Source: Aquilaria yunnanensis (taxonomy: Eukaryota; Streptophyta; Magnoliopsida; Malvales; Thymelaeaceae). Taken from it: DNA of 64,000 nt. The stretch is taken from positions 46,622,501 to 46,686,500 of the forward strand of contig CM077596.1 in the NCBI GenBank assembly GCA_039654915.1, given 5' to 3'. Position 1 is the stretch's first letter, and every line of letters starts with the position of its first letter. Below, one piece after another: positions 46,680 through 58,130 of this stretch. The translations under genes and the position numbers were made by a program. Under the pieces are notes generated by a model that was not told where the DNA came from, searched no databases, and was given only the letters and a program-made list of their open reading frames with translations.

Positions 46680-46961
46680 CTCTATTGTTAATCACTGTAA
46701 GGATTAATAATTTTGATGTTGAAAGAGTCTACCTAGATATCGAGCTAGCTTCAACATCCCATTTTCTGACTTACTAGAGAAAGAGTTAAAATATCCTCCT
46801 TAACGCCGATTTTGGGACCCATAAATGGAGTTAGGAAAGATGAGGTGTCAACACTTGGGATGCTCAAACTACCCTTCATGTGATGGGCATTAGAAAAGAT
46901 GGAAGAACTATAAACAACTCTCATACACCTCAGTTTTTAGTCCTAGACATGTAGTCTTTAT
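46680..46961 (+). pseudogene. Tat protease remnant
   Basis: INNFDVERVYLDIELAST (about 46703-46755) lies where the retropepsin box (VxxVxxDxGSSADI) is expected. The catalytic Asp is present but the following Gly-Ser is not. A solo LTR interrupts shortly after. Confidence 0.45.
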
Positions 46962-48390
46962 TATTGGGTTTCGGGAGCTAAGCAAGCACAGCATAAGATA
47001 ACTGAAACCCTCCAGGATCCAAGTGAAACTGGGTAAATCGGGTGCTCAAAATTTTATACCTAGTTCAGTTGAAATCTTTCACTCAACTGTTGAGTTGAAT
47101 CACAAAACATGAATAGTTGACGTGTTTAAGCTCTATGGTATCCACATGAGTCTCTCGGCATCACCATGCCTCCACCACATCCTGGTAGATCCGTTCCTCT
47201 TGTGCTTGCAATGCTAGCTTGGGTCCTCCAAGAAATGGTAAGAGAAGAGTGCGGTTAGTTTTCAAAATTCTTTTGATTTTGTCCTTAAAGAGGCTAGGAC
47301 AAAATCTGTGAATTTCTTATTATATGATGTATTTATAGTGAGACTTAAACTCCTAAGCCTAATAGGTTTCAAAGCCTTAATCCAATTAGGCTTTAATTTT
47401 GGGCATAATAATAGATCAACCTTTGGGCCAATCATTAATACAAAATTATCATGAAACCAATACCAAACAATTCAGTCCATGCACTCAAATAATCCAATTG
47501 GCTCTATGTGTGCAACCCAATAGGCTCCTATTACATTGACAATGATCATAAATCACATTTATGATCATAAACAATGAGCGGTGTCTAGCAATACATTATT
47601 ACTACCCAAGTGAAAAGATTGTCAGTGATTCGACTAAACCTTTATGATCATTATCCATATATGTTATTGTCCCTTTGTCCAAGATATCAAAACCAAGCAC
47701 GAGACATGTAATGTGTCACTCTCATATAGCTCGATTTATGGTTTCTTGATTATTGAGTAGACTAACTTAAATTGATGACATTGATATCATATATCAATTC
47801 ATCCTAGCATGGTCATGCATTTTCTTAGTCTCATTTTATCAAGGCGCCCGAAGATATCACTTCCGTTACATAAAAGGGACAAATCTCATCTTGATCATAC
47901 AAAACCCTCTGCATAACATGTGACATACCTAATGACCTTCTTCAAATTCACTCGGTTACGAGCAACAAAGGGAAATATCAAAGTATGTGACTCACATATA
48001 AGGAACCTTAATGTCCTTAGGTCAAAGGACTACATATACATGATCACTATGAGAATCACTTATGACACTCATATAACGATCCATGTAGTATTCTCATAGT
48101 GGGTCGATCTAGTACATAAGTTCTCTAATTTGTACCCATATATAAACTACATATCTTATGTTAGTCACCACATATGTTAGACTTTATGTATTATTGCAAC
48201 CCGTTCTACGATAATACTAGACTGGGGACATTTAAGAATATCATTATTCTAGGGTTATAATTATGTTTATTACGTTACACAGAAACAAAACAACAAACAT
48301 AATTACTGGATTAATGCCTCAATAAAATATCATGCCTCAATGTCCAAAATACAACCAACTCATGATTGGCTTTTGGGCACAACATTAACA
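46962..48390 (-). mobile_element. Solo LTR of the copia family (1,429 bp)
   Basis: This is the reverse complement of the LTR at 19913-21330 and 26811-28228 over its full length (TGTTAATGTTGTGCCC at the 48390 end). A perfect TTTAT duplication flanks it (46957-46961 and 48391-48395). No internal copia sequence remains, so the element was lost by LTR-LTR recombination. It is clearly more diverged than the two LTRs of the full element are from each other. It sits between protease and RT of the Tat element. Confidence 0.95.
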
Positions 48391-48453
48391 TTTATAACAC
48401 CTATAGGGGATGCTACTGTGTATGTAAACCAAGCACCGATATGACAGAGTTAT

Positions 48454-49440
48454 GTGGCAACTTGTAAGGCCCTTAAGACATTAAACAAGAGCCGCCAGAA
48501 TCAAAAAAGAGGAAAAAAGAACCCCATGATAATGAGCCAGCCATGCATGCTCTTGTCTAAAGACATGGAAGAAGTAGAAATAGCCACTCGTGGAGTTACA
48601 AAGATTGGAAAAAACCTCCTTCTTGAGGTAAAGAGTTTATTTATCAAATTTTTGCATGCTAACATGGATATCCTTGCATAGTCCCTTAGTGATATATCAA
48701 GCATAGATCCTAAAGTCATCACACATAAATTACAAGTTATTCATTTCACTCAACCAGCTAAATAAAAAAGGTGGAATATGACATTGGAAAGAAGAAACTT
48801 CATTCAAAATGATGTTCAAAGGTTGTTAGAAACCATAATCATTCGAAAAGTATGGTACCCCAAATGGTTAACAAATATGGTTCTAGTGAAGAAGAAAGAG
48901 AATGGAAAGTGGCACATATGCGTCGATTATATGAACTTAAATGATGCCTACCCTAATGACTCGTACCTGTTGTCTGCCATTGATCAGCTAGTCGATGCCA
49001 CCACTAAGTTTAAAATACTATCCTTCATGGATGCCTTTAGTAGCTATCAATTGATTCAGATAGACCTTAAGGATGAAGAGAAAAATGACCTTCACCATAA
49101 AAGAAGCGGTTTATTGTTACCAAAGAATGTCTTTCAGCCTAAAGAATGTGGACATAACCTACCAATGCTTGATGAATAAATTCTTTTGCAAAACAATTAG
49201 GATGAAATAAAAAATTTTATGTAGACAATATGATTGCCACCAACAGAATGATAGACCGTCACTTTGATGATCAATGGAAGACTTTTTAAAGGTTAAGCAA
49301 TTCAACATGAGGTTGAACCCCGACAAATGCACCTTTAGGATATGAGCAAGGATATTCCTAAGGTTCATGGTCTCAGAGAATAGGACCGTCATCAACATTA
49401 ATAAAATTGAAGCAATTTTGTCAATGCCCAACCCCTAAAA
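48454..49440 (+). pseudogene. pol: Tat reverse transcriptase
   Basis: The pre-RT region (IDPKVITHKLQVI) is followed by ETIIIRKVWYPKWLTNMVLV, KKKENGKWHICVDYMNLNDA, YPNDSYLLSAIDQLVDATT and FMDAFSSYQLIQID (motif A with Asp). The motif C box reads YVDN at about 49218, so its second Asp is lost. Later comes FNMRLNPDKCTF, the usual LNPxKCxFG. A frame shift and stops follow 49180. A TRIM compound interrupts at 49539. Confidence 0.8.
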
Positions 49441-49533
49441 TAAAGACATCTAGAAGCTAGTTGGAAGATTATTCTTATTGGGATGTTTGTATCCTAATTC
49501 AGGGATCAATGGTAGCTTTGTTTTGCATACTAA

Positions 49534-49538
49534 AGAAT
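49534..49538. repeat. Target duplication AGAAT, left of TRIM compound
   Basis: Identical to 50539-50543, on the far side of the whole compound. Confidence 0.85.
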
Positions 49539-50006
49539 TGTAACACCCCCATGTCCCACATAGGTGAATTGTGGGAAGCCTTATGTGGATATATGGGCTC
49601 CAATTTCAGAACATAAACACCTAGCGCTTATCCTTTTCATAAAGGATAGCCCATGTGGTGTGGGCAGGTGTTCTGTTGACCAGTTCTGGACTTGGGTCGT
49701 TACAGATGGTATCAAAGCCGACCCGGGACCACAATGGTGTGGCATAGTGGGTATGCACATGCATTGTCTACCGGGACTGATCCTGGATTCGAGAGGCTAC
49801 TTGGCCAAGGGCTAAGTAGTCCGATTAGAGAGGTTACTTGGTCCAGGGAACCAAGTAATCCGATTGACCCCAACGAGGACGTTGGGTACATAAGGGGGGA
49901 GTTTGTAACACTCCCATGTCCCACATAGGTGAATTGTGGGAAGCCTTATGTGGATATATGGGCTCCAATTTCAGAACATAAACACCTAGCGCTTATCTTT
50001 TTTATA
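49539..50006 (+). mobile_element. TRIM-like element 1, 3' LTR truncated
   Basis: LTR 49539-49704 (166 bp, TGTAACACCCCC...GGGTCGTTACA) is followed by primer site TGGTATCAAAGCC (49707-49719), a 199-bp non-coding interior, the purine tract AAGGGGGGAG (49892-49901) and a second LTR from 49904 that ends abruptly near 50006. LTRs this short with no coding region define terminal-repeat retrotransposons in miniature, which depend on other elements' enzymes. Confidence 0.85.
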
Positions 50007-50009
50007 ATC

Positions 50010-50538
50010 TGTAATGGTCAAAGTCTAGAACTGGTCAACGGAACACCTGCCCACACCACATGGGCTATCCTTTGGAAAAGGATAAGCGCTAGGTGCTTAT
50101 GTTCTGGAATTGGAGCCTATATATCCACATAAGGCTTCCCACAATTCACCCATGTGGGATGTGGGGGTGTTACAAACTCCCCCCTTATGTACCCAACATC
50201 CCCGTTGGGGTCAATCGGATTACTTGATTCCCCAAACCAATTAACTTCTCTAATCGGACTACTTAACCCCTAGCCAAGTAGCCTCTCAAATCTAGGATCA
50301 GTCCCGGTAGACGATACATGTGCATACTCACTATGTCACACCATCGTGGTCCCGGGTCGGCTCTGATACCATCTGTAATGATCAAAGTCTAGAACTGGTC
50401 AACGGAATACCTGCCCACACCACATGGGCTATCCTTTGGAAAAGGATAAGCGCTAGGTGCTTATGTTCTGGAATTGGAGCCTATATATCCACATAAGGCT
50501 TCCCACAATTCACCCATGTGGGATGTGGGGGTGTTACA
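50010..50538 (-). mobile_element. TRIM-like element 2, inverted, complete (529 bp)
   Basis: LTRs 50010-50174 and 50374-50538 (165 bp each) differ at only about two sites. The interior has the minus-strand primer site (GGCTCTGATACCA read on plus, about 50361-50373) and polypurine tract (CTCCCCCCTT, about 50177). It differs from element 1 at roughly 8-10 percent of sites, so it is a separate copy and not a simple inversion of it. Confidence 0.9.
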
Positions 50539-50543
50539 AGAAT

Positions 50544-51030
50544 GAACTAGAGTTGTAGTAAACTAGAGAGTACAAAGAAGCCTTTAGAAAAAATTAAAAA
50601 AAAATGTCTATGACAAGTCCCTAGATTAAAAAAACCACGGCCCGATGAGCCACTAATCTCAGATCTAGCCGTCACCAAGAGCATGATTAGCATGATTCTC
50701 ATCAAAGAGTAGGGATTTGAACAATGGTCCGTATATTACATTAGTAGAACCTTTCAAGAAGCTAACTCATGGTACACTATTCTTCAAAAGACTGTCTTTC
50801 CCCTTATTACCACATATAGGAAATTGAGCCCATGCTTCTAGACATACTAAATTACCGTACAGATAGATCTACCCATGAAAGATGTCCTTCAAAAATCATA
50901 CCATTCAGAAAAAGATTAGTCAAATGGTGTATAGAGTTGGGAGATTTTGACATTCAATATAAGCCCAGAGAACCATAAAGGCACAGACATTAGCCAATTT
51001 TGTTGTGGAGATGACATCCATAAAAGCCAT
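50544..51030 (+). pseudogene. Tat first RNase H remnant
   Basis: Broken frames read LAVTKSMISMILIKE and QWSVYYISRTFQEAN, then TILQKTVFPLITTYRKL. These correspond to the RT-linked RNase H of gypsy elements (Dxx...VYYxSR.L..AE..Y). Stops separate the blocks. Confidence 0.6.
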
Positions 51031-51500
51031 CAATGACAATCCTAAGCCTAATATCCTACCTTAGGAGATGTATGTTGATGGAGCATCCGGACCAGAAATA
51101 TCTAAGAGCTAAGGTTGTATTGCGAAGGCAACTTGTTATGGAAGCCATGTTGAGAATAAAGTTTGTATTCCCTATGATGAATAATGTAGCAAAATATAAA
51201 GCACTTCTAGCTGGGCTACGAATGGCTGGTCAAGCAAGGGTAAGATACCTGCAAATCTATGGTAATTCTCAACTAAATTTTAACCAAGTCACCGGAATAA
51301 TAAGAGTCAAGCATCCAACTCTTTGTAAGTGCTTGAACTTAATTAAGAATTTGACTAAAAAATTTGACCTCATGCAAGTCTAGAAGATTCCAAAGGCCAA
51401 AAATGCTAGGGTTAACACCCTATTAAAAGGCTGAGAAGAGGCTTTGACAAAAGAGCTAATGGAGTCATTGATTTACCTCATAGAACATTAAGCCCTCATG
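51031..51500 (+). pseudogene. Tat second (archaeal-type) RNase H
   Basis: MYVDGASGP (about 51070, split by a frameshift) is followed by NNVAKYKALLAGLRMAGQAR and YLQIYGNSQLNFNQVTG, matching the YVDGASN, NNEAEYEALIAGLxLA and DSQLVxxQV blocks. The GNSQL reading shows the usual Asp changed to Asn. The presence of this extra domain is the main lineage marker. Confidence 0.7.
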
Positions 51501-51689
51501 GATGACTGGAGAAGCTGATACGGCTTTACCTAGAAACCAAAACCCTGAATAAGACACCCAAGGAGTAAAGGAAAGTCAAAATCCATTTAAGAAGGTTCAC
51601 CATCATTGGAGATAAGATATACAGATGAGGCTTTGCTTCACCCCTTTAAAAGTGCTTAACTTCATAAAAAGGCCTAAATGTTCTTAGAG

Positions 51690-52360
51690 AAATTCATCAA
51701 TGGGATTATGGGCCCATATTGGGCAGATGCCTTGGCCTACAAGACATTGAGTTAGGGATACTTTTGGCCATTAATTTGAAAAGATGCCAAAGACCTTGTT
51801 CAATGATGCCATACATTGCTACGTTAACTCTTAAATCCAAAAACTACCATCCCCCAAGACTCCACTAACTGTTGACCCTTGGCCCTTTACCATGTGGGGT
51901 CATGGCTTCATTGCGGCACACCCCACTACCCCTAGAAAGATGAAGTATTGTCTTGTAGTTATTGACTACTTCACTAAGTAGGTAGAGGCAAATAATTTAA
52001 CAACCAGCAAGTGTGTAGATTTGTAGAAACAAAGGGCATCCATTTCTACTTTACACCCATGGCCCATCCACAGTCGAATGAACAAGTCAGAGTTACTAAT
52101 TGGACTATAAAGGAAGGACTAAAAAAAAGATTGGATGTGCCAAAGGGAATATGGGTGGTCGAGTTGTCCAGCCTTTTTATGGGACTATAAAATGACACCT
52201 CGAAGACCAACGAAAGAAAGCCATTTTTCCATGGTATATAGAACAAAGGCCTTCTTCATACCCATTGATATAACACACCTCATCTTGCGAGTCCAAACGT
52301 TTAATGTTAAAGCGAATTATAGGGGTCTAGAAGAAAAGTTAGATCTCCTATAAAAATTTA
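51690..52360 (+). pseudogene. pol: Tat integrase
   Basis: Recognisable parts are PWPFTMWGHGFIAAHP (family PWPFxxWGxDLxGP; first Asp lost), MKYCLVVIDYFTK, then HPQSNEQVRVTNWTI (HPQxNGQVExxNRTI, catalytic Glu replaced by Arg) and GLKKRLDVPKGIWVVEL. Internal stops and a deletion remove the middle of the core. Confidence 0.75.
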
Positions 52361-53100
52361 GGGAAGACACATGGATTTGTATGAAAGCCTTCAAACAACA
52401 AGTGGCTTTGGCTAACTATAAGAAAGTCAAGTAGAAGAAGATCCAAATATGAGGAATAACTAGAACTGACAATAAGAAATCCAGGGCATGAAGTCAACGA
52501 CTAACTAGAGAAGACCCTACCTAGTTAAAGGAAAAATTAGAGAAAGAGTTTATGAATTGATGGATATTGAACTAGAACCTACCACTCTGATGATCTATGA
52601 CCTCATTTTGAATAAGTGATACCAATTAATTGTATGGAATTTTTCTATAAATTTATAAGAATTCATTTCGAATGATCGAAAAAAAAAAATGAGGCCTTAA
52701 ATAGGCCACTAAGAAGTGAAAGCCTAAAACAAGGTCAATGAATGGCTTAAAACCCAAACAAATGAAGGCTTTAAATGACCATCAAGTGAATGACCCCTTG
52801 AATGAGGCTAGCTGCAACAAAGGCCAGGAAAAGGCCATCAAAGAAATGACCCCGAGAAATATTTGAGGCTAAGCCAAACTAAGAATTGAAAAGTTAAAAC
52901 AAAAAGATGATCGGCTTACCAAAAGCACCTAAAATATATGCTAAGTTCAAATTGGAAAAGAGTGAGCCCTAGCCTAATGAAAACAAATGATGGGCATAAA
53001 GTTTAAGATGAAGAAGCTTCATTAACTTAATAAATTTACAAGTGTAGTTACAACAAAATCTTTGCAAACCATCTTACATAAATAAGGGACACAAAGTAAA
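52361..53100 (+). other. Tat post-integrase spacer
   Basis: A C-terminal integrase-like stretch fades by about 52620. The remainder to 53100 is purine-rich and has no open frame. Repeated AATGAAGGC and AATGACC-like words occur near 52740-52860. Confidence 0.5.
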
Positions 53101-53399
53101 TACTGATGGGGGAAAATGAATTAGATATCAACATCAACTAAAGAGGGAACCCAAAAGTGAGTACTGGTGAAGATGTATGAATTATATACAAGCGATGAGG
53201 GCCGAGGACCATTGTTCTTGAGCTTGTGGAAGTAACACAAATTGATCCTAGCCGAGATGGTACTTGTCAAAGAGTCGCACCGTACTTTCCTGAAATACCC
53301 AAGATGGTATTTTTCAAAGAGGATTTGGTGGTGTTGATACCTAAAATTCATTTTTGAGTGGCACTTCCCTAGTATGTGTGGTAACCAAAATCTCATCGA

Positions 53400-55960
53400 A
53401 TGCTTTTACCTCAACCTTTTCCTTCTTTGGCCATTCATTGAAGGTTAAATCCAACTTTGCATAAATAGATAAAAATGGAAAATCAAGGTCCATACGCTTT
53501 TGATGGACCTAAAAGTGATAGGAATGAAAGCCATCACAGAACTTCTCAAAGACCTCCTTGCTAAGCCTCATTTCTAGCATCCTGATGGTAGACACAAGCT
53601 CCTTCACACGAGCATTGGCTTTTTAGCAAAGCATCATCTATGCCCCCTACAGCTCCTGGATGGCATCGTCTACTCTAACGATCCAATCTGAAAAGAAATG
53701 AAGAATTACCTCAGTAGAACTGGATTCGCCTTGAGCAACCATCTGTCCCAGATGAAGATTTTTCTCAAGGATTAAAATTTTCTTGTCAAAAGCCCCAAAT
53801 TAGGCTCTTAAAGATTAGATCTTGTCACGATCCAACTTTCCTCTTTCTACCGCCTTCTCAGAAGTCTAAGATGCCCATGGTGGTTCTGGACAAGGCCATC
53901 AATGAGCTTTTGCTGGTTCCCCATCTCATTCTAGAGGCCTTTCACCTGCATAGAGAAGCCATTTTGCTTGTACTTCTTTTTACTTAGCTTTCTGTTGAGG
54001 GCAACTTTAGTAGTCTTAAGGTTATCCACTTAGGTATAAAGGGTTTTCACTTTAGCCTCATAAGAAGAGACTTTATTACCATTGAGATAAGTCATGATGG
54101 CTTTTTAAAAATGAAAAGAATTTAGCAAAAGTTGATATAAGAAAGAATATGTTGGTGAATATAGAAGACATAACTAAAGAAAACCAATTACAGTAGTCAT
54201 CAGATGGAAACCATTCCTCTTCGGGGGAGAACAAGACGATATCAATCCTTGGGGGTCTTTAGAGCCTCCAAGACATAATAAGCAATGTTGTTCTTATCTT
54301 CCAAGATTCACTTGCCTATACGATCACCTATTGTGGGTCAAACACTTGGTTTGGTGCAATCCTTTTCCTTGTTAGACGATGCTTCTATGCTTGACTCATT
54401 TTAAGACCAGATTTTCTGGCCTAAGAAAATCCACCTCGTTTAATGGGTCCCCGACAAGTAAGCTTTTGCACTTGACCACTTGAAGGGCCACCAACTGAGG
54501 CATTTTGATTGATGACCCCTATAGGGATGATGGTGGTGGGAGAAGGAAAAGTAAGAAGATATGTTGTTACTTAGGATAAGGTTGCCACGGATGAAGGTTT
54601 ATTCCCCTTAAGATGCTTTGTGGGAAAGGCTGGATGAAAACATCAAAAACAATCACAAACAAAAATATATTGATGCCATTAAATAGTAGAAAATCATCAA
54701 GGGAAAAGGCATATTGGGAGTCCTAGTTTTGGAAGTTTTGGTGCCCTTAGAAGCCAAAGAATGGACTGTATTTCTAATTAATTAAAGCCCCACTCTGGAG
54801 GAGACTCTTCCAAGCATACCACTGTGGGTGCTGACTTAGAATCGGGAGTTGCGAAAGTGTCCTCAGCAACTCCCAAAGAATGTGTGGCCTCTATTAGGAG
54901 GAGCTAAAACTTCTGGGCATCAACGAGCCTATCGTAATACTCTCGCACCTCACATATATGCTCGAGCATGGCCACCCATGTTTGAACAAAAAACAAGAAT
55001 GCCAAAATCACCTCAATTTTAAGAAACAAACAATAAGAATAAGCCTGCAATGGGTATGAATTTCAAAATCTTTTGGACTTTACTAAGCTCTGAAGGCCAC
55101 CTCGAAAGACTCAACTAATAACCTTTTTTTCCCATATACCACTTGTAGGGGCTCTCTTTGATAGGGAACTTAACTGGGTTGGCTAATCCCCACCCATCAA
55201 AGGGCATCTCTCTAATATCTATATAGGGTACAGGAAACAATACCGCATAGTTCTCATCTAAAACCACAACCTCTAGTGATGTGAGGAGACCGTTATAAGC
55301 TCTATGCCACTTAGAGCCTTCGAATAACGAGGGCCACCAGACAAGGGCCTATTGTTGGGTCTTAGTAAATGCACATGAAAAGCTCCACTTCAATTTCCTT
55401 AGAAGGAAGAAAAATCGATCCCTGCAGTCTGCCCATGAATCCTTGTAGAATGCAAAGGGGAAGGCCTTATCACCACTTTAGTTGATGGGGGAAATGTGGA
55501 AGAAACATTAGTTCTTTTTTAGCTCCAACATATAAACCTTCAGAAAAGGAACCAACTTCACCATCTTATAGTAGATAATGAAGGCATTGATATGAATAAA
55601 GGATTTAGGAGCCAATCTTGAGGGTGACACTTAGTAGTGCTCACATAGTTGTTCCATTAAAAGGTGTAAGAAAAACTGAAGCGTAGCCTAAAATTGTCCT
55701 GTAAAAGTCGTGAGCATGTCGATCTTGACATTGGCCTTCAAGCGGCCCCCATTCTCTATTGCCTTGGACTTCTTCAAAGAAGCTACTACCCATTAGGCAA
55801 GAAAATGTGCTTCAGGTTCTTGGCCAGAGGACTCTCAGTTAAGGGACATCTTCACCTTCCTTATTACTAATAAATTTAGGATGAAAGGCTCCTTGGAAGG
55901 GCATACCTTCATAATGGGTTCCTCAGCAACAAGTTGGGAGGTTGGATCAGTGGCAGCCCT
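53400..55960 (-). pseudogene. Antisense additional frame of the Tat element
   Basis: On the minus strand one frame stays readable with about eight stops from about 55930 to 54960: KKSKAIENGGRLKANVKIDM, then VSPSRLAPKSFIHINAF, KDSWADCRDRFFFLRRK and MPFDGWGLANPVKF. A helical region follows (FDKKILILEKNLHLG, about 53800) and then EKFCDGFHSYHF (about 53530). The pattern (ISPxQLxPNxW...FF.L, WKxRFFFV, coiled coil, F-x2-GF) recalls the putative gypsy-type antisense protein family (PF04195-like) known between pol and 3' LTR in Tat elements. The family call is from memory and needs a search. Function unknown. Confidence 0.55.
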
Positions 55961-56738
55961 CCCTAACAATGATTTAGAATAAGTTGTTTAGATGAACCAA
56001 CAGTAAAAATGTAAGGGCTGCCACTATAAAATGGATAGCAAAAAAAGTAAACCAAAAAAGAGCAAAAAAACTAACCTGAAAAAAAGAGCTTCCAAAGATA
56101 AAATTATCAAAATAAGAAGAACTAAGAAAGTGAAAATTAGTTACTTGATTAAGCTATGTTAAACTGATGTGAAAAGAAATGAATTGGAAGTTGAAAACTT
56201 GAGAAACTATAGAGGGAAAGCCTCCAAGCAGAAAAAGCACCATGAGTTGAGATAGAGCAAAGAAGATGGATAACAACAGCAAAATAATAAGAGAAGAGGG
56301 TAAAAGCCCTACCCTATTTATAGTTGAAATTAAGACCTCTAAATTACCTTATCAAAAAATGCCATAATTATGAAAGAATGTTTAGCTGAATAAGAGCAAA
56401 ACATGTGGCAGTGAATCGCTAAAAGAAAGAGTCATCCTAAGTTATTTCTTTATGAGAACACTAGATAGGCGTCATTTTGACTTCTAGACAACCGCTGAAA
56501 CTTCCACATGTCTCAAACAGAAACTAGCTGTCACCAACCTATTGTAACACAACTATATATTTGCAGCTTCCTCGAGAAGTTGCTAAAAAAGGCATCAGAC
56601 TTGAGGAGAGGCATCGAACCTCACCCAAAATGATGACACTTTCAAAAAAATATGACCCTAAATGGACACAACTCTAAGCCTTGACCCTTCCTAGAAAATG
56701 TGGGGCACTAGCTCATATTTTTAATGGGAGGGAACTAT
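55961..56738. other. Tat 3' untranslated region and polypurine tract
   Basis: No open frame. The purine tract AATGGGAGGGAA (56723-56734) precedes the 3' LTR by four bases. An A-rich leader-like stretch at 56035-56100 would be the promoter-proximal side of the antisense frame. No clear TATA box was assigned. Confidence 0.5.
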
Positions 56739-57118
56739 TGATACCATAAGGTCCGAAACTAACCCATTATGAAGGATCAAGATCTAAAAGGCCCAAGATC
56801 AAGTAGATAAAGAGGAAACTAGATAAAGAAGCTAGCGAGATCCCTTTATCACATGATTATTCCTAATCCGTAACAATTTCACTAACTTTCTTTACCACTA
56901 TATAAAGGGACTTCCCTCACCAATCCCTAGGTATGAGAAAATCATTCTACATTATACTACTATTAATTTTTCTCTGCTGAAAATTGACTTGATCATCAGA
57001 CGGTTTACCCCTAAGAAAACGTCCAGGGGCATTGACACTGTCTTTGAGTGTAGGACTTCCAGTTCACCAAGACTCAGGACCAAACCACCCTACTAGGTTG
57101 ATGCCACTTTGGCTATCA
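56739..57118 (+). repeat. Tat 3' LTR (380 bp)
   Basis: TGATACCATAAGGTCC...TTTGGCTATCA. TATA box CTATATAAAG at 56898-56907. About 30 bp shorter than the 5' LTR through small indels. Confidence 0.85.
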
Positions 57119-57560
57119 TTATTGATTATAGTTAAAGATTCGTAAGATTACTTTGTTCTATGATGTTCTAGAAATCATTCTTTTCTGTTGTTTTCTCACT
57201 ATCTTGGAGTTTTCTATAGTGAAAGTTTTAATAGGTAAAACCTTTTTATCTTCTCCTACGATGAGTATTAGTTACTTCTTTGGTATACCTATCCATTAAC
57301 CATCATCTTTTAACTTTATTGTCTGGCCAAGAATCTTTATTCAGACTTTTGTATTCCATTTTAAATGGTTCCACTATAACATTTAATTGATAATATGAGA
57401 AATTAGGATTAGGTGATCCTCTTTATACATATTTCATATCTTTTTTTATTGTTGTTTTGGTCATTGACCTTTTTCTAGAATAAAATGGCCAATTCTGTAA
57501 ATAGGATGGAAAACTTTCTTTGCAAACGCTCTATGCCCTCCTACCATTTTCTCACTGGGA
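57119..57560 (-). pseudogene. Probable caulimovirid relic, continuation across the Tat insertion
   Basis: On the minus strand a broken frame reads KDDG, WIGIPKK, then KKVLPIKTFTIENSKIV before meeting the Tat LTR. It lies upstream of the coat-protein-like part in transcription order, where caulimovirids have the movement-protein region. The style fits, but no diagnostic motif is secure, so the assignment rests mainly on position. Confidence 0.35.
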
Positions 57561-57609
57561 ATTAAGAACAAAAACCTCTAGGAGGTCTGCAAAAAATTAT
57601 TGAAGGTGA

Positions 57610-57920
57610 TCTTCTTGGTTCTTATTAAAATAAAAATTAATTTTATTTGAAAGTCAATATTATATAAATAAAACAATCCATTCAAAATAAAATTTTTATA
57701 TTGTTATTACATTTTTATCAAATTATCCTTTTTAATACCTAAAAAATAAAAAATTATAAAAATTTAATAATATCCTAAAATTTTCCAATTAATGGATTAC
57801 TACATTTAAATAATATTGTCTTTCAAATGAAACTGACTATACGTAAAAAAATGTAAAAATAAAAATAAGTCATTTTAGATTAAATTTACTTAAATTAAAA
57901 GAAATTGGTTCAAAGTATAA
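57610..57920. repeat. Relative of the 38229-38590 palindromic MITE
   Basis: Shares blocks such as ATTTGAAAGTCAATATTATA and, in opposite sense, TTTCAAATGAAACTGAC around a centre near 57740, like the two halves of the other copy. More diverged and partly truncated on the left. Confidence 0.45.
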
Positions 57921-58130
57921 TATGTGGAAAACACTTGTTTCGGTATAAAATAATGCAGATTTTACTGTGCCTATTACTGTTCATAAATTGTTTCAACCAA
58001 AATTTGTCAAAAGATTAATAGTAAAAATTAATATTTGAATATGTACTAGTATACCCAGGTTTTGGTTTAATTAATCTTTGAAATTTGTACAAGCGACTCT
58101 TATTAATATTTAAATTTGCTGAAATGTGAA
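57921..58130. other. AT-rich spacer
   Basis: Nothing recognised. Confidence 0.5.

Larger units (their letters stand above)
44616..57118 (+). mobile_element. Tat-lineage Ty3/gypsy element (12.5 kb with insertions)
   Basis: LTRs at 44616-45026 and 56739-57118 bracket gag, protease, RT, RNase H, a second (archaeal-type) RNase H and integrase on the plus strand, then a 4-kb spacer with an antisense frame. The second RNase H and the DSY-L-IDQLVDAT type of RT mark the Tat (Ogre/Retand-like) lineage. Without the solo LTR and the TRIM compound it is about 10.1 kb. Coding parts are heavily decayed, so it is old. Confidence 0.85.
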
